Shown: positions 35,135 through 46,641, numbered from the stretch's first letter. The stretch: DNA of 64,000 nucleotides from Theropithecus gelada (GCF_003255815.1 NC_037682.1:49687131-49751130), one strand, 5' to 3'. Program-made: numbers and translations. Notes: generated from the letters alone by a model not told the origin.

Positions 35135-35869
35135 TACTCCCTGATGAAACACAGCAAAGTGACCCTGAAGTCACTGCATAATCACCTGTCCCTTGTTTCT
35201 GTAGCCCACCTGCACCCAAGTGAGAAAAATTCAAAGATATGTGGTTATGAACCTGGAAATGACCCTGAGCCCCCACGAGTTCCCTCATGTCTCTGCCAAA
35301 GACCCATGTGACTCACTGGTGCTCCCTGGTGGGCATTTGGGTTCTGTGGCTCCACCTGGGACATTGCCCCATTGTTTGTGCCTCTCTTGCTCTCATGAAG
35401 AAGGAATGAGGAATCACTGAAGCTGGAATTAGAGTGCAGTGCCCAAATACTGCTCCAGCTGAACTGGGTAGGGCTTTCCTCCCTCTAGTATCTCAACCCA
35501 TTATTTTAGATTTCTCAGAGGAGGACTTTGCTCTTGTCATACACACTTTTTTGACTTGAGGGTTTTGGGGCTGAGTGATTAGAAGACCTATGAGGGAAAT
35601 CAACCAGTGTCCCAGTTCAAAGTCCACAGGCCCCTGGATTCTCTCTACATCACAAAGCAAGCCCTGTCTAGATAGGTAACCCTGGAGAGGCCAATTTGGA
35701 TTTGGACTGTTGTTCACAGCCTGGGGTTCTTGCCATAACTGATGGAAGCATTCTCAAGGGCTGGCAGTGCCAGCCAGCCCAGGACAGCCCCATCCAGCTG
35801 TCTCACCAGAGCAAGTGTCCCCTGACCTAAACAGGACTCCCACCCCCTAGGAGGGAGTGTGAGATGTGG
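35135..35869. other. unannotated unique sequence
   Basis: No gene or repeat is recognised. Confidence 0.4.
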
Positions 35870-36085
35870 AAACCTGGAATGAAATCAGGTGACCTAGGTT
35901 CAAAACTCTGGCCTTTCCTAAGAGTATGACTTTGGCCAAATCATTGAATCTTTCCAAGTCCCATTTTTCATAATTACAAAAGAGAAAGAATAAAATATCT
36001 TCCTTATAGGGTTGTTGTGGGAGTTAGAGGTGACACGCTTGAAGTGAATGGCCTGGTGCCCAGCAGGTCATCACAGTGATAACAG
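35870..36085 (+). repeat. MIR SINE
   Basis: 'gtgacctaggttcaaaactctgg', 'tatgactttggccaaatcattgaatc', 'ccttatagggttgttgtgggag' and 'tggcctggtgcccagcagg' follow sense MIR order. Confidence 0.85.
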
Positions 36086-36150
36086 CAGCTTCCATCTGTT
36101 TAGTTGTTCACTAAATGGCAGACACTGTAATAAGTTCTTTACATATTTTG
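36086..36150 (-). repeat. MIR SINE 3' fragment
   Basis: 'gttgttcactaaatggcagacactgtaataagttctttac' is the antisense MIR end, directly abutting the sense MIR before it, so the pair can form a short inverted arrangement. Confidence 0.6.
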
Positions 36151-37204
36151 GCAAGCCCGGTTTTCATAGGCCATGTAATTACTGAATTAAATAAATGTAA
36201 CTTTTTTGTTCTATGACTTCATTTTTATTAATTATATGTTTATATAAGCCCCCATTCTGCATGATAGATGCCCAATTCTAGTACCAAGGAATCTGGGTCC
36301 CCTCAGGGTTTTCTAAGTTGCTTTGGGTTTAAGCTCAATAAATTCAAACTTGTTCCCTTTCTCTTTTTCCCCTTGGTGTGGCATTTGCATTCTGGTATTG
36401 AGATGTATTCTGACAAGGGTATGAGTTGAGAAAAGGCTGAGGTTCCAGCCCACAATCATTCTTTTTCCAGTTATGGTGGCTGCCAAGATATGACTCCTGG
36501 TCTTGGTCACTGGCACCCTCTCCCAGGTGTGTGGGTACTGCTGTCCCACCTGATCTTGGCTTCATAGTCTCTGCTCTTCTCTGATGTGACATCTTTCTCT
36601 CCTAATTCTAATGCCATCCCATGCTGCACAGAGGGAGCTGGCTATTTTCCAGTGCTGTACTGGGAACACTGGAGACTCATGGGTATCCAGGTTCCTCTGG
36701 GTATCCTTGCCTCTGGGCATCCCATGGAACTATCTCTGCTATCTGTTCCTGGGCCTCCGTGAGTTGCCATCTCACAGAAGACTAGATGGGAGCACGGTAA
36801 TGGACCCTTTCCTCTGTATCCACAGCTCTCCTGACTGCTCTTCCGTCTCTGCAGCTGACACCTGTGGAGGAGAGGTGGGGCCCAGGGGAAGGGCCACAGT
36901 CTTTTGCTTTATCTCTGGTACTCTGTCTCCTCCTCCCTACCTTGGAAAGTTTTATGGGTATGGGTAGTGAGACTGGAAAAACTGGTTCTACTTGATCACA
37001 TATTCTTCTAAATAGTTTCTGTTTTACTTCTGGACTGAGAGCATTGAACTTCAAAACCAAGATGTGATCCCTTTGTTCTCTGGTCCTACCACGACAGCTT
37101 TCCTAAAGTAGTAGGGGCTTTAGTCTAACTGCCCCAATGCAAGTAGGTTGAGATGGAAATAGGAAATGCAAGGTGGATGGGTAAGGAGACTATTTCCATC
37201 TCAC
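36151..37204. other. unannotated unique sequence
   Basis: The stretch 36456-36503 recurs at 38951-38998 with 46 of 48 bases identical (see the insertion at 38902). A 118-codon frame at 36611-36967 (+) has no supporting feature. Confidence 0.5.
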
Positions 37205-37318
37205 TGTAGACACTAATCTTATTTAATCTTTCAAACAATCTTATGATGCAGTTTCTATTATGAAACTCATTTTACAGATGATAAGCTAAGGCTCAAAGAA
37301 ATGACTTGGCTGGCTGAT
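37205..37318 (-). repeat. MIR SINE fragment
   Basis: 'tgaaactcattttacagatgataagctaaggctcaaag' is the antisense MIR core. Confidence 0.75.
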
Positions 37319-37321
37319 TCC

Positions 37322-37725
37322 ATTCATTCAATCACAAAATATTGATAGAGTGTCCACGATGCACCAGTTACTGTTCTGGGTTTTGGAGAATACAACAGTG
37401 CACAAAACAAACAAAACTCTTGTCCTCATGGGGCCTACAGCCAAGTGGGGTAGATAGAGGAGGACACAAACAGTAAGGAAGAAGATCAACAGGTATGTGA
37501 TATAGTTTATCCTATGGTAATAAGTTTTAGGGATACATATAAATCATGGAACGAACATAAAGAAAGCAAGGAGGATATGGCTTCAAACAATATGCCTTAC
37601 CAAGATGAATCATGTGAATAATCCCATATTGGAGGGGAACGAATCTCAGGAAGAGGAAGGAGCAGGACAAAGGCCCTAGGTGGGAGTGTGCTTGGTTCAG
37701 TAGCTCAAGGAAAAGGGCTGGGATT
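37322..37725 (-). repeat. L2 LINE 3' portion
   Basis: 'ccattcattcaatcacaaaatattgatagagtg', 'caacagtgcacaaaacaaacaaaac', 'gtcctcatggggcctacag' and 'caaaggccctaggtgggagtgtgcttgg' match about 400 bp of antisense L2. Confidence 0.85.
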
Positions 37726-38280
37726 TGAACATAGTCAGTTTTGACTGCAGAGCCCATGTACTTCACTACCATCTGATAGGGTTCAAGTTATGATAGTCAT
37801 TGTTCTGTCTGTTTCCATGGCTTGACATTGAATGCCCTTCCCCTTTATGAGTCTTGGTAGGCAGTTGAAAATGCTAGAGGTTCTTTTTCCTAGCATTTTA
37901 CAGCTCCTGTAACTGTAGAATGGTTGTAGGCCCCAGGTATAACCAACGAAAACACAACCTAGGGTTCAAATCAGAAGCTACTGATGCACAGAATGGGGAC
38001 CAGGAAGAAGAGTTTCTTGGAGCCCTGGTGGTTGAAGAACAGTGGATCATGCTTGGTTGTGGTGGGAGTGGTGCTGAACATTGTCCACGCTGGCTATGTC
38101 ATGAGTGGAATCTATGGAGTCAAAGCTAGCTGAGGCAGGGTTTGCATCTGCACTTGACCAGTTCTGTGGTGTGACCTTGGGTGTTCTTGGCTGCATAGCC
38201 TTGAGCCGGTTTCCTGAGATTTCACAGCCATTTGTTGAACTAACTATTATCCATCTGTTTTCTCCTTCAAAAGCAACATA
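37726..38280. other. unannotated unique sequence
   Basis: The 28-bp stretch 37772-37799 ('tctgataggg' and on) has an 82% match at 38996-39023. Nothing else is recognised. Confidence 0.4.
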
Positions 38281-38770
38281 GGTTTTATTTTTAGTTCAAT
38301 AAAAAAAGACTAGGTGACAGAAACATTTTCTTTTTCATCCCTCCACCCTATCCCCCAAATTTAGAGTTTGCAATTTTTATAAGGTTTGCATGATGATAAA
38401 TAAGAAACAGAAATGTTATTAAAATTGAAGCGAATTTCCTTTTGGCCTGTGGAAAATAATGAAAAAGCTATTTCATCTGTTTTCTTTCCTATTTCAAAAT
38501 ATAAAATGGAAGATGAGGCTGCTTGCTGTTTTGACATTGTCAGGCATGTCTTGTATGCCCTCAGTAGTTCTCACATTACTTCAACAAGGTCTCCGAGCAA
38601 CCGAGAAAAATGGTTCCTCTGTGTTGTCTTCCGAGAGCAGTAAAAAGACCGAGATCTCCTTGGAACATTTTACTTCACCTGTAAAATGATCTTTCTTTTC
38701 TTTCTAAAAATATATTTTCTAAAATGAACTAATTTAAGTGGGTAAAAATTAACACACTTCTTTGGATACA
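38281..38770. other. candidate conserved non-coding element
   Basis: Repeat-free AT-rich sequence with retained CpGs ('ctccgagcaaccgag', 'cttccgagagc', 'aaagaccgag') and several homeodomain-like TAAT/ATTA words. Two overlapping 76-codon frames (38413-38643 and 38459-38689) have no known protein features. Conservation is inferred from texture only. Confidence 0.28.
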
Positions 38771-38872
38771 TTGCCCCCAGGAGATGACCATACTTTAAGT
38801 AAAGCTGAAACCCAATTCACAGGCCTATTTATCTAATTCTATGTTTTCCCCTTGAATTTTTTATTTTTTAAA

Positions 38873-39073
38873 GTTAATTATGGATAAAATTTGAAGAATC
38901 ATCTGATATTCATCTAAAGCAGAGATGCTTTAGAAATCTCTGGCCCAAGGTCATTCTTTTTCCAGTGATGGTGGCTGCCAAGATATAACTCCTGGTCTGA
39001 TAGGGCTTGAGGTATGACAGTCAAATTACAAAAATTATACCATGTTAGTTATGGAATAAAATCTGAAGAATCA
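38873..39073. other. 142-bp composite insertion flanked by a ~29-bp direct repeat
   Basis: Direct repeats at 38873-38901 and 39044-39073 (about 27 of 29 matching, one indel) flank 38902-39043. Inside, 38951-38998 copies 36456-36503 (46/48) and 38996-39023 resembles 37772-37799 (23/28), joined through a shared 'tct'. All copies keep the same strand and order. This looks like repair of a break with patches copied from 1-2.5 kb upstream. Confidence 0.6.
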
Positions 39074-39589
39074 AAAGTTTTGCAGAGTCAATTATACCAA
39101 ATAGAAGCTTTCTGTCCCCCATCTCCTCATTTTTTCTTTCTCAAAGACAACCACTTCACCCAAAAAAGCTAATAGATTTGTTACTTACTCCCATGCCCTT
39201 ATTCATAGTAATATACTCAAATTGCTAGTTACTCAGTGTTCAGTTTAGGCATTATCTATGGACTTCCCATGAGGGAAGATGAGAATTTAGCTCTTTGCTC
39301 TCCTGACCCAACTCATCTTCTTCCCAAACCCCATATCCTTCTAATTATAATATGATAATATTATCATTTTGAGAGATAAATATTCAGTGTTTATATTATT
39401 ATCTTCAGGTAATGACCTTTACAAATGATTCATGTAGCAAACTATGATTTTTCCTTTCCTTCGCAAAGTTTAGTTTTTTTCTAGGGTTAATATTTATCAT
39501 TTTCCCCCTACTTACTTAGAATTACATGTAGAAATCAGTAACTAAATTGCAAACCCTTTGTCCAATATGTATATCTCTCAAGACTTATT
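39074..39589. other. AT-rich unannotated sequence
   Basis: No gene is seen. It may be the degraded flank of the L1M block. Confidence 0.35.
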
Positions 39590-40847
39590 TACATGAAGTT
39601 TTCTAGCAATTTCTCTCCAGGAGGCTCCTGACCACTTATGATCTCTCTCTGCCTGTGCACAGCATTTTTCCTGGAATCTACTTTCATCATCTATCCCATT
39701 ATTCCCTCTTTTTCTTGGAGTGCGTCCTCTAGTGGCTTTCTGGGAAAGTTGAATGGAAAGTAATCTTTTGTGATCTACAAATATTTTTCTTTTACCTTCA
39801 CACCTTATTAATAGTTTGAGAATAGAATGAATTTTTAAGGCATTTCTCCATCGTTTTCCAACCTCCAGACTGGTATTAGTCTGAAATCAGTCTGATTCCT
39901 GAGCCTTTGTGGTGTGTTTTTCCTCTGGAAACTTGTGGAACTTTCTCTTGGTCCCTATTATTTGGAAATTTTATACTGATATGTCTTGCCATAAGTCCTC
40001 AAAATTTTCTTTTTAATCCATTGCCCTTATAAACTCTTTTATCAGGAAACTCAGGTTCTTTTGTTGTGGGGACTTTTCTTGAATTATATTTTTGATCATT
40101 GTATTTGTTTCATTTCCTCAAATTGCCTAAAAATCCTATTATTTGGTTATTAGATCTCCTGACTTATGTTTTTAATTTATTTATATTTTACTTTCTGGGT
40201 ATTCTTCTCTTCATCTTTATTTTTTTTCCTGGAAATTTTCTAATTTAAAACTTCCTATTGTGTTCCTCATTTTTGTGATATTTTTAATTTCCCTGATTTC
40301 CCTTTCGTTCTCTGAATATTCCCAGTTTTCCGTTTTTTTAGGAATGATTGCAGTATTAAATTTCTAAGGGCATGACCGATAGGTGTTTTTATAGTTTTCT
40401 TCTCACCAGTTCTCTACAGTGTACCATTAAAAAGAAATCTATGATGTTAGAAGATTTCCTTAGATATCTGGGTGTCTGATAGCCCTTGGTTGTCTGACCG
40501 TATTTCAGAATGTAGGACTTCAAACCTGAATAGAGGGTTTAGACATGTTATAAGATTTGTCAACTGTGATTTGGCTGGGATTTTACTCAGAGAGCCTTCC
40601 TTGTCAGTACCTGAAGGTCGTTCCCTTTGTATTTGGTTGCGTTTTGTCAGACTCCCCAGAGAAGTCCCTTTCGGTCTCTTTCCTGGAGATGATATTATAT
40701 TCTATCTGCCAGCATTCTAGAGTCAAGAAGAAAATAATGCTGAGCCTCAACATTCAGTAAGGAAACTTTTACCAAATTTTCCTATTTTCGATATAATACA
40801 TCCATCTCCATTATGCTTACTGCCCTGCCATTTAAAATCCCTCGCCT

Positions 40848-41124
40848 GTAATCCCAACTCTTTGGGAGGCTGTGGCAGGTGGATTACTTGAGGTCAGGAG
40901 TTTGAGACTAGCCTGGCCAACTTGGTGAAACTTCACCTCAACTAAAAATACAAAAATTAGCTGGGTGTGGTGACATGCACCTGTAATCCCAGCTACTCAG
41001 AGGCTGAGGTGCTAGAATTGCTTGAAACCAGGAAGCAGAGGTTGTAGTGAGCCAAGATCACACCACTGCACTCCAGCCTAGGTGGCAGAGCGCGACTCTG
41101 TTTCAAACAAACAAACAAACAAAA
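40848..41124 (+). mobile_element. AluS, 5'-truncated
   Basis: Begins within the left arm ('cgcctgtaatcccaactctttggg'), continues through both arms and ends with a (CAAA)n tail. Its tail abuts the first base of a MER5A. Confidence 0.93.
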
Positions 41125-41296
41125 CAGTGGCTCTCATATTTCACTGGAGAGCTTGTTAAATCACAGAATACTGGGTCCCACCCCTTAAATTTCTGCTCAG
41201 TTAAGTCAGAGGTGCGGTTCAATAATTTACATGTCTAACAGGTCCCCAGGTGATGCTGAAGCTGCTGCTCCTGGGTCCACACCAGGAGAAGCACTG
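41125..41296 (+). mobile_element. MER5A (hAT-Charlie MITE)
   Basis: Starts 'cagtggctctcatatttc' and ends 'aggagaagcactg', with the internal blocks 'gagcttgttaaatcacag', 'tgggtcccacccc', 'ttacatgtctaacaggtccccaggtgatgctgaagctg'. It is full length with recognisable terminal inverted repeats. Non-autonomous. Confidence 0.9.
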
Positions 41297-42480
41297 CTTG
41301 CAAGAAAAGGACTCTAGTCTTGGCTGGGTGAACAGGGCAGTTGACTGGCTCTGAGGAGTGATGTGGGATCTGATTGATTTTCACACAGATTTTTGACCCA
41401 ATTCACCTGTCTTTAGCCCTGTCTTTACCCCAGTTCCAGAAGTTCTCAGCTGCTGTAAAATCCTGAGTCTTTAGCCAGTTCTGTGATATGAACTGGGTTG
41501 CCTCTTGACTTTTCCCACTGCTGATTTACGATTCAGCATTCTAAAATTTACTAAGACAGATTATTGTTTTATTTTATTTCTAGCTTCCAAAATTTTGTTG
41601 CTATTGCCTTCTCTCCTGTTCTTTTTTGCTTTGTTAATGTATGGCTTTTAAAAATCCATTCACTGTCATTTTAGTGAAATTTAGGAAGGGATAAAAGTAT
41701 AGTGAATGCTGCCAGTCCTCTACTTTTAACCAAGAGTCCTCATATCTTTTTTCAGTCCTGGAGAATTCTATTGTTTCATCACGTTACTTCCCTTTCACTT
41801 CCTCTATTATTTTTATCAGGAACTCAGATGTATGTTGGAGACTCTCAGTTTATTTTCTACTTCCCTAAACTGTTCTTTGCATTATTTTTTTTTTTTAAAT
41901 CATCCCTTTTTCTCTTTCTGCTGAGGTCTGGGTGAATTCCTTGTTGTTATCCTCTAGTTTGCTAATTCTCATTTCAACTGTGTCTGATTCAGCATTCATT
42001 CATTGAATAATTTATTTCAATGACTCCACTGTTCATTTCTTAGAATGTGAATTGTGAATCGGTTTCTTTTTACATTTACCTATTCATTTCCCACTTTTTT
42101 ATTTCATCACTTTTTGCTCTTTATTTCATAGAATTTACTTCTTTGCTGTTCTCTTTGAGAATTTTAAAATACTCATACTTTAATAACTTTGGAAAACTGC
42201 TTTAATAACATCAATTTTATGTGGAGAGAACACATGCCCTGATTTTTCCTTTTGTTGGCTATCTTTATTAGCTTTGGATTTCTTTATGTCCTTTATACTT
42301 TTGGTCAGTAGGAAAATCTCAAGTTGCAGGTTTTATTTTTAGCTATATATTTTTTTCTATTTCTTGGTGCTTGCCTCTCCCTACCTGATAGTTTTTACAG
42401 TCGCTTTTACTGACCCTCATTTTCCCAGTTAAAAATCAGGTCTTTGTCCCATGGGAATACTTCAGTGCTTCTATGGCATG

Positions 42481-43068
42481 AGCTGAGTGTGGTCAGCCCA
42501 GTTCCTTCCTCCCTCCTTTTCTCTCTTCTTATCTACATCCTGTAGAAAGCATGGATTCTTCTCTCCTTCTTCATGTCACAACGTTTACAGGAGAAGACTC
42601 TGTCTCCGAAGGGGAAGGCCTAAGGTTGCCTAGCGCTATCTGTCACTGGGTGAGCAACTCAGTCCAGCTTCCGGGGTACAGCATGTAGTATGGCGTTGCA
42701 CACCTAAGGAAAAAACAGAGTCATGATGAGTAATAAAATGATACTTTGATCTCCGTATGTCTAACTGCTGTGTCTGTATCTCCATCTCTACTGAATAGGT
42801 GAGGAGGGTAAAGAGAATGATGTGTTTACCCCCTAAAATTCCTAACATTCCCCAAGTGTTTAGAGTAGAAGGGTTTCATCAAAACTTGAACTTACAATCT
42901 AAATTTATTGGAAGTAATTTAATTTCCCAATATGCTTTATGTTAAATCCAATTTGATATTCTCTAGTTTATGGATTTGTATGTTTATTTTGGGGGGATTA
43001 CTTGTATGTGTATGAAGAATATGTATATATAATATATATGTTATATATACTACATGTATAAAATATAT
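42481..43068. other. unannotated sequence, probably L1M 5' part, ending in a (TA)n tract
   Basis: 42480-42720 is less T-rich with some CpGs. 43013-43078 is a TA-rich tract that served as the insertion target of the following L1. Confidence 0.35.
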
Positions 43069-44571
43069 ATATATATTTTTTAATTTATTTATTATTATTA
43101 TACTTTAAGTTGTAGGGTACATGTGCATAACGTGCAGGTTTGTTACATATGTATACTTGTGCCATGTTGGTGTGCTGCACCCATCAACTCGTCATTTACA
43201 TCAGGTATAACTCCCAATGCAATCCCTCCCCCCTCCCCCCTCCCCATGATAGGCCCCGGTGTGTGATGTTCCCCTTCCTGAGTCCAAGTGATCTCATTGT
43301 TCAGTTCCCACCTATGAGTGAGAACATGCGGTGTTTGGTTTTCTGTTCTTGTGATAGTTTGCTAAGAATGATGGTTTCCAGCTGCATCCATGTCCCTACA
43401 AAGGACGCAAACTCATCCTTTTTTATGGCTGCATAGTATTCCATGGTGTATATGTGCCACATTTTCTTAATCCAATCTGTCACTGATGGACATTTGGGTT
43501 GATTCCAAGTCTTTGCTATTGTGAATAGTGCTGCAATAAACATACGTGTGCATGTGTCTTTATAGCAGCATAATTTATAATCCTTTGGGTATATACCCAG
43601 TAATGGGATGGCTGGGTCATATGGTACATCTAGTTCTAGATCCTTGAGGAATCGCCATACTGTTTTCCATAATGGTTGAACTAGTTTACAATCCCACCAA
43701 CAGTGTAAAAGTGTTCCTATTTCTCCACATCCTCTCCAGCACCTGTTGTTTCCTGACTTTTGAATGATCGCCATTCTAACTGGTGTGAGATGGTATCTCA
43801 TTGTGGTTTTGATTTGCATTTCTCTGATGGCCAGTGATGATGAGCATTTTTTCATGTGTTTGTTGGCTGTATGAATGTCTTCTTTTGAGAAATGTCTATT
43901 CATATCCTTTGCCCACTTTTTGATGGGGTTGTTTGTTTTTTTCTTGTAAATTTGTTGGAGTTCTTTGTAGGTTCTGGATATTAGCCCTTTGTCAGATGAG
44001 TAGATTGCAAAAATTTTCTCCCATTCTGTAGGTTGCCTGTTCACTCTGATGGTAGTTTCTTTTGCTGTGCAGAAGCTCTTTAGTTTAATGAGATCCCATT
44101 TGTCAATTTTGGCTTTTGCTGCCGTTGCTTTTGGTGTTTTAGACATGAAGTCTTTGCCCATGCCTATGTCCTGAATGGTACTACCTAGGTTTTCCTCTAG
44201 GATTTTTATGGTATTAGGTCTAACATTTAAGTCTCTAATCCATCTTGAATTAATTTTCGTATAAGGAGTAAGGAAAGGATCCAGTTTCAGCTTTCTACTT
44301 ATGGCTAGCCAATTTTCCCAGCACCATTTATTAAATAGGGAATCCTTTCCCCATTTCTTGTTTCTCTCAGGTTTGTCAAAGATCAGATGGCTGTAGATGT
44401 GTGGTATTATTTCTGAGGACTCTGTTCTGTTCCATTGGTCTATATCTCTGTTTTGGTACCAGTACCATGCTGTTTTGGTTACTGTAGCCTTGTAGTATAG
44501 TTTGAAGTCAGGTAGCGTGATGCCTCCAGCTTTGTTCTTTTGACTTAGGATTGTCTTGGATATATATTTTT
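43069..44571 (-). mobile_element. L1PA-type L1, 5'-truncated
   Basis: About 1.48 kb of colinear L1 3' end in antisense: 3'UTR from about 43081 (with the C-rich complement of the G-tract at 43223-43246), then the ORF2 C-terminal third to about 44559. A 12-bp AT-rich target duplication 'atatatattttt' is at 43069-43080 and 44560-44571. The low divergence indicates a primate-age, probably cercopithecid-lineage, insertion. Confidence 0.95.
43301..44559 (-). pseudogene. L1 ORF2 C-terminal fragment, open for about 419 codons
   Basis: Reading the minus strand from the truncation point (about 44559) to the stop before 43301, I find no stop codon; the first ATG is at 44161, giving 286 residues. The C-terminal Cys motif is intact: C141-x3-C145-x7-H153-x4-C158 in the 286-residue frame. 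Endonuclease and most of the reverse transcriptase are missing, as is the L1 promoter, so it is a dead 5'-truncated copy. Its openness reflects youth. Confidence 0.92.
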
Positions 44572-44828
44572 ATATAAAATACACAACAAAAGGACCTTGA
44601 CCACTTTAACAGCAATCTCACTTCTCCCACTTTACATTATTGCCCTCTATTTTAGTTCCACCTTTTTACCCTGAAATTAGTTATTATAATTATTTAATAA
44701 GTTAACATCTATTTAGATTTACCTACATATTTGCCAGTTTCTTTGCTTACCTTTCACTCTTACAGCACAGCTCAACCTTTTCTTCTCTTTCAATGTTCTT
44801 CGTGAAATATAGTGTTTAGTAATTTTTT

Positions 44829-45128
44829 CTTTTTTTTTTTTTTTTTGAGGTGGAGTCTTGCTCCATCACCTAGGCTGGGGTGCAGTGGTAAGATCTTGGC
44901 TCACTGCAACCTCCGCCTCCTGGGTTCAAGTGATTCTCCTGCCTCAGCCTCTCGTATAGATGGGATTATAGGCACCCACCACTGTGCCTGGCTAATTTTT
45001 GTATTTTTAGTAGAGACAGGGTTTCGTCGTGTTGGCCAGGCTAGTCTTGAACTCCTGACCTCAGGTGATCCGCCTGCCTTGGCTTCCCAAAGTGCTGGGA
45101 TTATAGGCATGAGCCACTGCGCCCGATC
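44829..45128 (-). mobile_element. AluS
   Basis: Full-length antisense Alu with poly(T). Target duplications 'agtaatttttt' at 44818-44828 and 45129-45139. Confidence 0.94.
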
Positions 45129-45290
45129 AGTAATTTTTTTTTAATGAAAGTCTATTGGTGGTATTTGTCTTTAGCCTTCATGTGTCCCGAAATGTCTTCA
45201 TCCTCAATCTTATGATTGAAGAATATTAGATTGATGTAGAATTTTAGGTTGACAATGGTTTTATCTCAGTACTTTGAAAACATTATTCTG

Positions 45291-45451
45291 GCTGGGCATG
45301 GCGGCTCGGGCCTGTAATCCTAGTACTTTGGGAGGCTGAGATGGGAGGATCACTTAAGGCCAAGAGTTCATGTTTGCAGGGAGCTATGATGGTGCCACTG
45401 CACTCCAATCTGGGTGGCAGAGCAAGACCATGTCTCTAAAAAAACAAAAAA
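45291..45451 (+). mobile_element. AluJ with internal deletion (monomer-sized)
   Basis: The left-arm start 'ggctgggcatggcggctcgg' runs to 'ggccaagagttca', then jumps to the right-arm end 'tgtttgcagggagctatgatgg', with an A-rich tail. About 120 bp including the linker is missing. The breakpoint falls where the two arms share 'gagg/cccaggagttc', so unequal recombination between arms is the simplest cause. Confidence 0.8.
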
Positions 45452-45999
45452 AGAAACTATTACTCCACTATAGTATGTTTTCTCCTGTTTCTGTTGAGAA
45501 GTATTCTGTCAGTCAGTTAACTCATTTCTTTTCTTACTGATCTGAGACATTTTCTTTGGACTTCCACATTTTCATTATAATGTGTATCTCCCATTTCAAT
45601 AACTCTCTTTTCCCCCTTTATAGTGAGTTTTAAACTCATCCATTGAGGGTTTTTGTTTTGTTGTGTTGTGTTACTTTTAAATTTCAATGGTAAAAATTTT
45701 TACTTCTGTTACTGTTTTTTGGATCTTTAAAAAAAATCTGCCTGACTCTTTTCCTTAATGTCTTTCTCATTTCTCATGTTCTGTTTCTTTTTGCTTTTAA
45801 TGAACTAGACTATTATTTCACAATTTTCCAATATTTCTATTATCTAATTTTCTTGAAAACATGGCCCTGTTATTTTTCCTACCGTCTTGACTCAGATTTT
45901 GTCCTCATTGTATTAGGAGTTTCACTGTGAGTTACATAAATAAGGAAAATAATGACATAAACCTTGCATCTGCCAGGTGCCCCAAAGTATTTCTTGTTT

Positions 46000-46167
46000 G
46001 AGATCTATTTTTGTTGTTGTTGTTAATTTCTTATGTTGCAGGGCAGGGGTGGGGGAGGGTCACCAAAAATGTACATGGATAGTGTAAATTTGAGCTTCAA
46101 ACTTGTATGTGGTATGTCATTACAGTTATGTATTCTTAGAGAAGATTTGATTTTCCCTCCAGAGCTC
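46000..46167 (+). repeat. copy A of a ~170-bp sequence duplicated at 47484
   Basis: Colinear, by eye about 80% identical with gaps, to 47481-47665. Shared stretches include 'gtcattacagttatgtatt' and 'tagagaagatt'. Contains a strong G-quadruplex motif at 46041-46059. It may be the source of the later insertion, or both may be members of an old repeat such as an L1M 3'UTR. Confidence 0.7.
46041..46059 (+). other. G-quadruplex motif
   Basis: 'gggcaggggtgggggaggg' has four G-runs of 3-5 separated by loops of 2, 1 and 1 bases, a strong predicted quadruplex. Confidence 0.8.
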
Positions 46168-46498
46168 AATCAGTACAGACAAGTGTCCTTGTACACAGAG
46201 ACTAGGTTGAGTGGATTTTCAAGTCTTTTCTTTTATACATGGTGTAACCCCTTGAGTGTTCTGGCTTTATGCAGATGTCTTTGTTCAGGTGTTTAGATTT
46301 GGTCTTTTGTTCCAAGGTAGGCATAAAAAGCCAAGCTTTTAGGTCAATGATATTGGCACCTCCCATGCCCTTTCACACCTCCCTACCTACTTACCAGGGC
46401 GGTTCAGGGTCAGCTTACAAGGGTCTAGTTTTCTCTTTATTTTAATTGCCCCAGGGATTCTTTTTACTTTTTTACAAGCTCCTGAAAGTTAAAATATA

Positions 46499-46629
46499 GC
46501 CCGGCATGGTGGCTCATGCCTGCAACCCCAGCTATTCCAGAGGCTGAGGCAGGAGGATTGCTTGAGAGCAAGAGTTCAAGACCAGCCTGGGCAACATAGC
46601 GAGAACTCATCTTTCCAAAAAAAAAAAAA
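46499..46629 (+). mobile_element. FLAM (free left Alu monomer)
   Basis: Only the left monomer is present ('gcccggcatggtggctcatg' to 'agcgagaactcatcttt') with an A-tail. Target duplications 'agttaaaatata' (46487-46498) and 'agctaaaataca' (46630-46641) differ at two bases, so this is an original monomeric insertion and not a broken Alu. Confidence 0.88.
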
Positions 46630-46641
46630 AGCTAAAATACA

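Larger units (their letters stand above)
39590..42480 (-). mobile_element. old L1M/HAL1-type LINE (antisense), interrupted by Alu and MER5A
   Basis: T-rich sequence whose complement matches L1M/HAL1 ORF1 and 5' parts: 'ctctccaggaggctcctgacc', 'tgatctctctctgcctgtgcac', 'ctgattcctgagcctttgtgg', 'cctggagatgatattatattctatctgcc'. 41500-42480 continues in the same style with less certainty. Frames are broken throughout. Alu (40848) and MER5A (41125) interrupt it. Confidence 0.6.
44572..46498 (-). mobile_element. old L1M (L1ME-like) LINE, antisense, with nested Alus
   Basis: 'taatgaaagtctattggtgg', 'cgaaatgtcttcatcctcaatc', 'gtagaattttaggttgacaatgg' and, beyond an Alu, 'ctgttgagaagtattctgtcagtcag' follow antisense L1M ORF1-type order. 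Interrupted at 44829-45128 and 45291-45451. Certainty falls beyond about 45900. Confidence 0.55.

Noticed and set aside
36611..36967. 118-codon open frame (+)
   Set aside because: No domain; hydrophobic residues reflect a CT-rich strand.
37772..39023. spliced processed pseudogene as the source of the composite insert
   Set aside because: Junctions lack GT/AG boundaries and there is no poly(A) tail.
46499..46629. broken full-length Alu
   Set aside because: Direct repeats flank the monomer itself, so it inserted as a FLAM.
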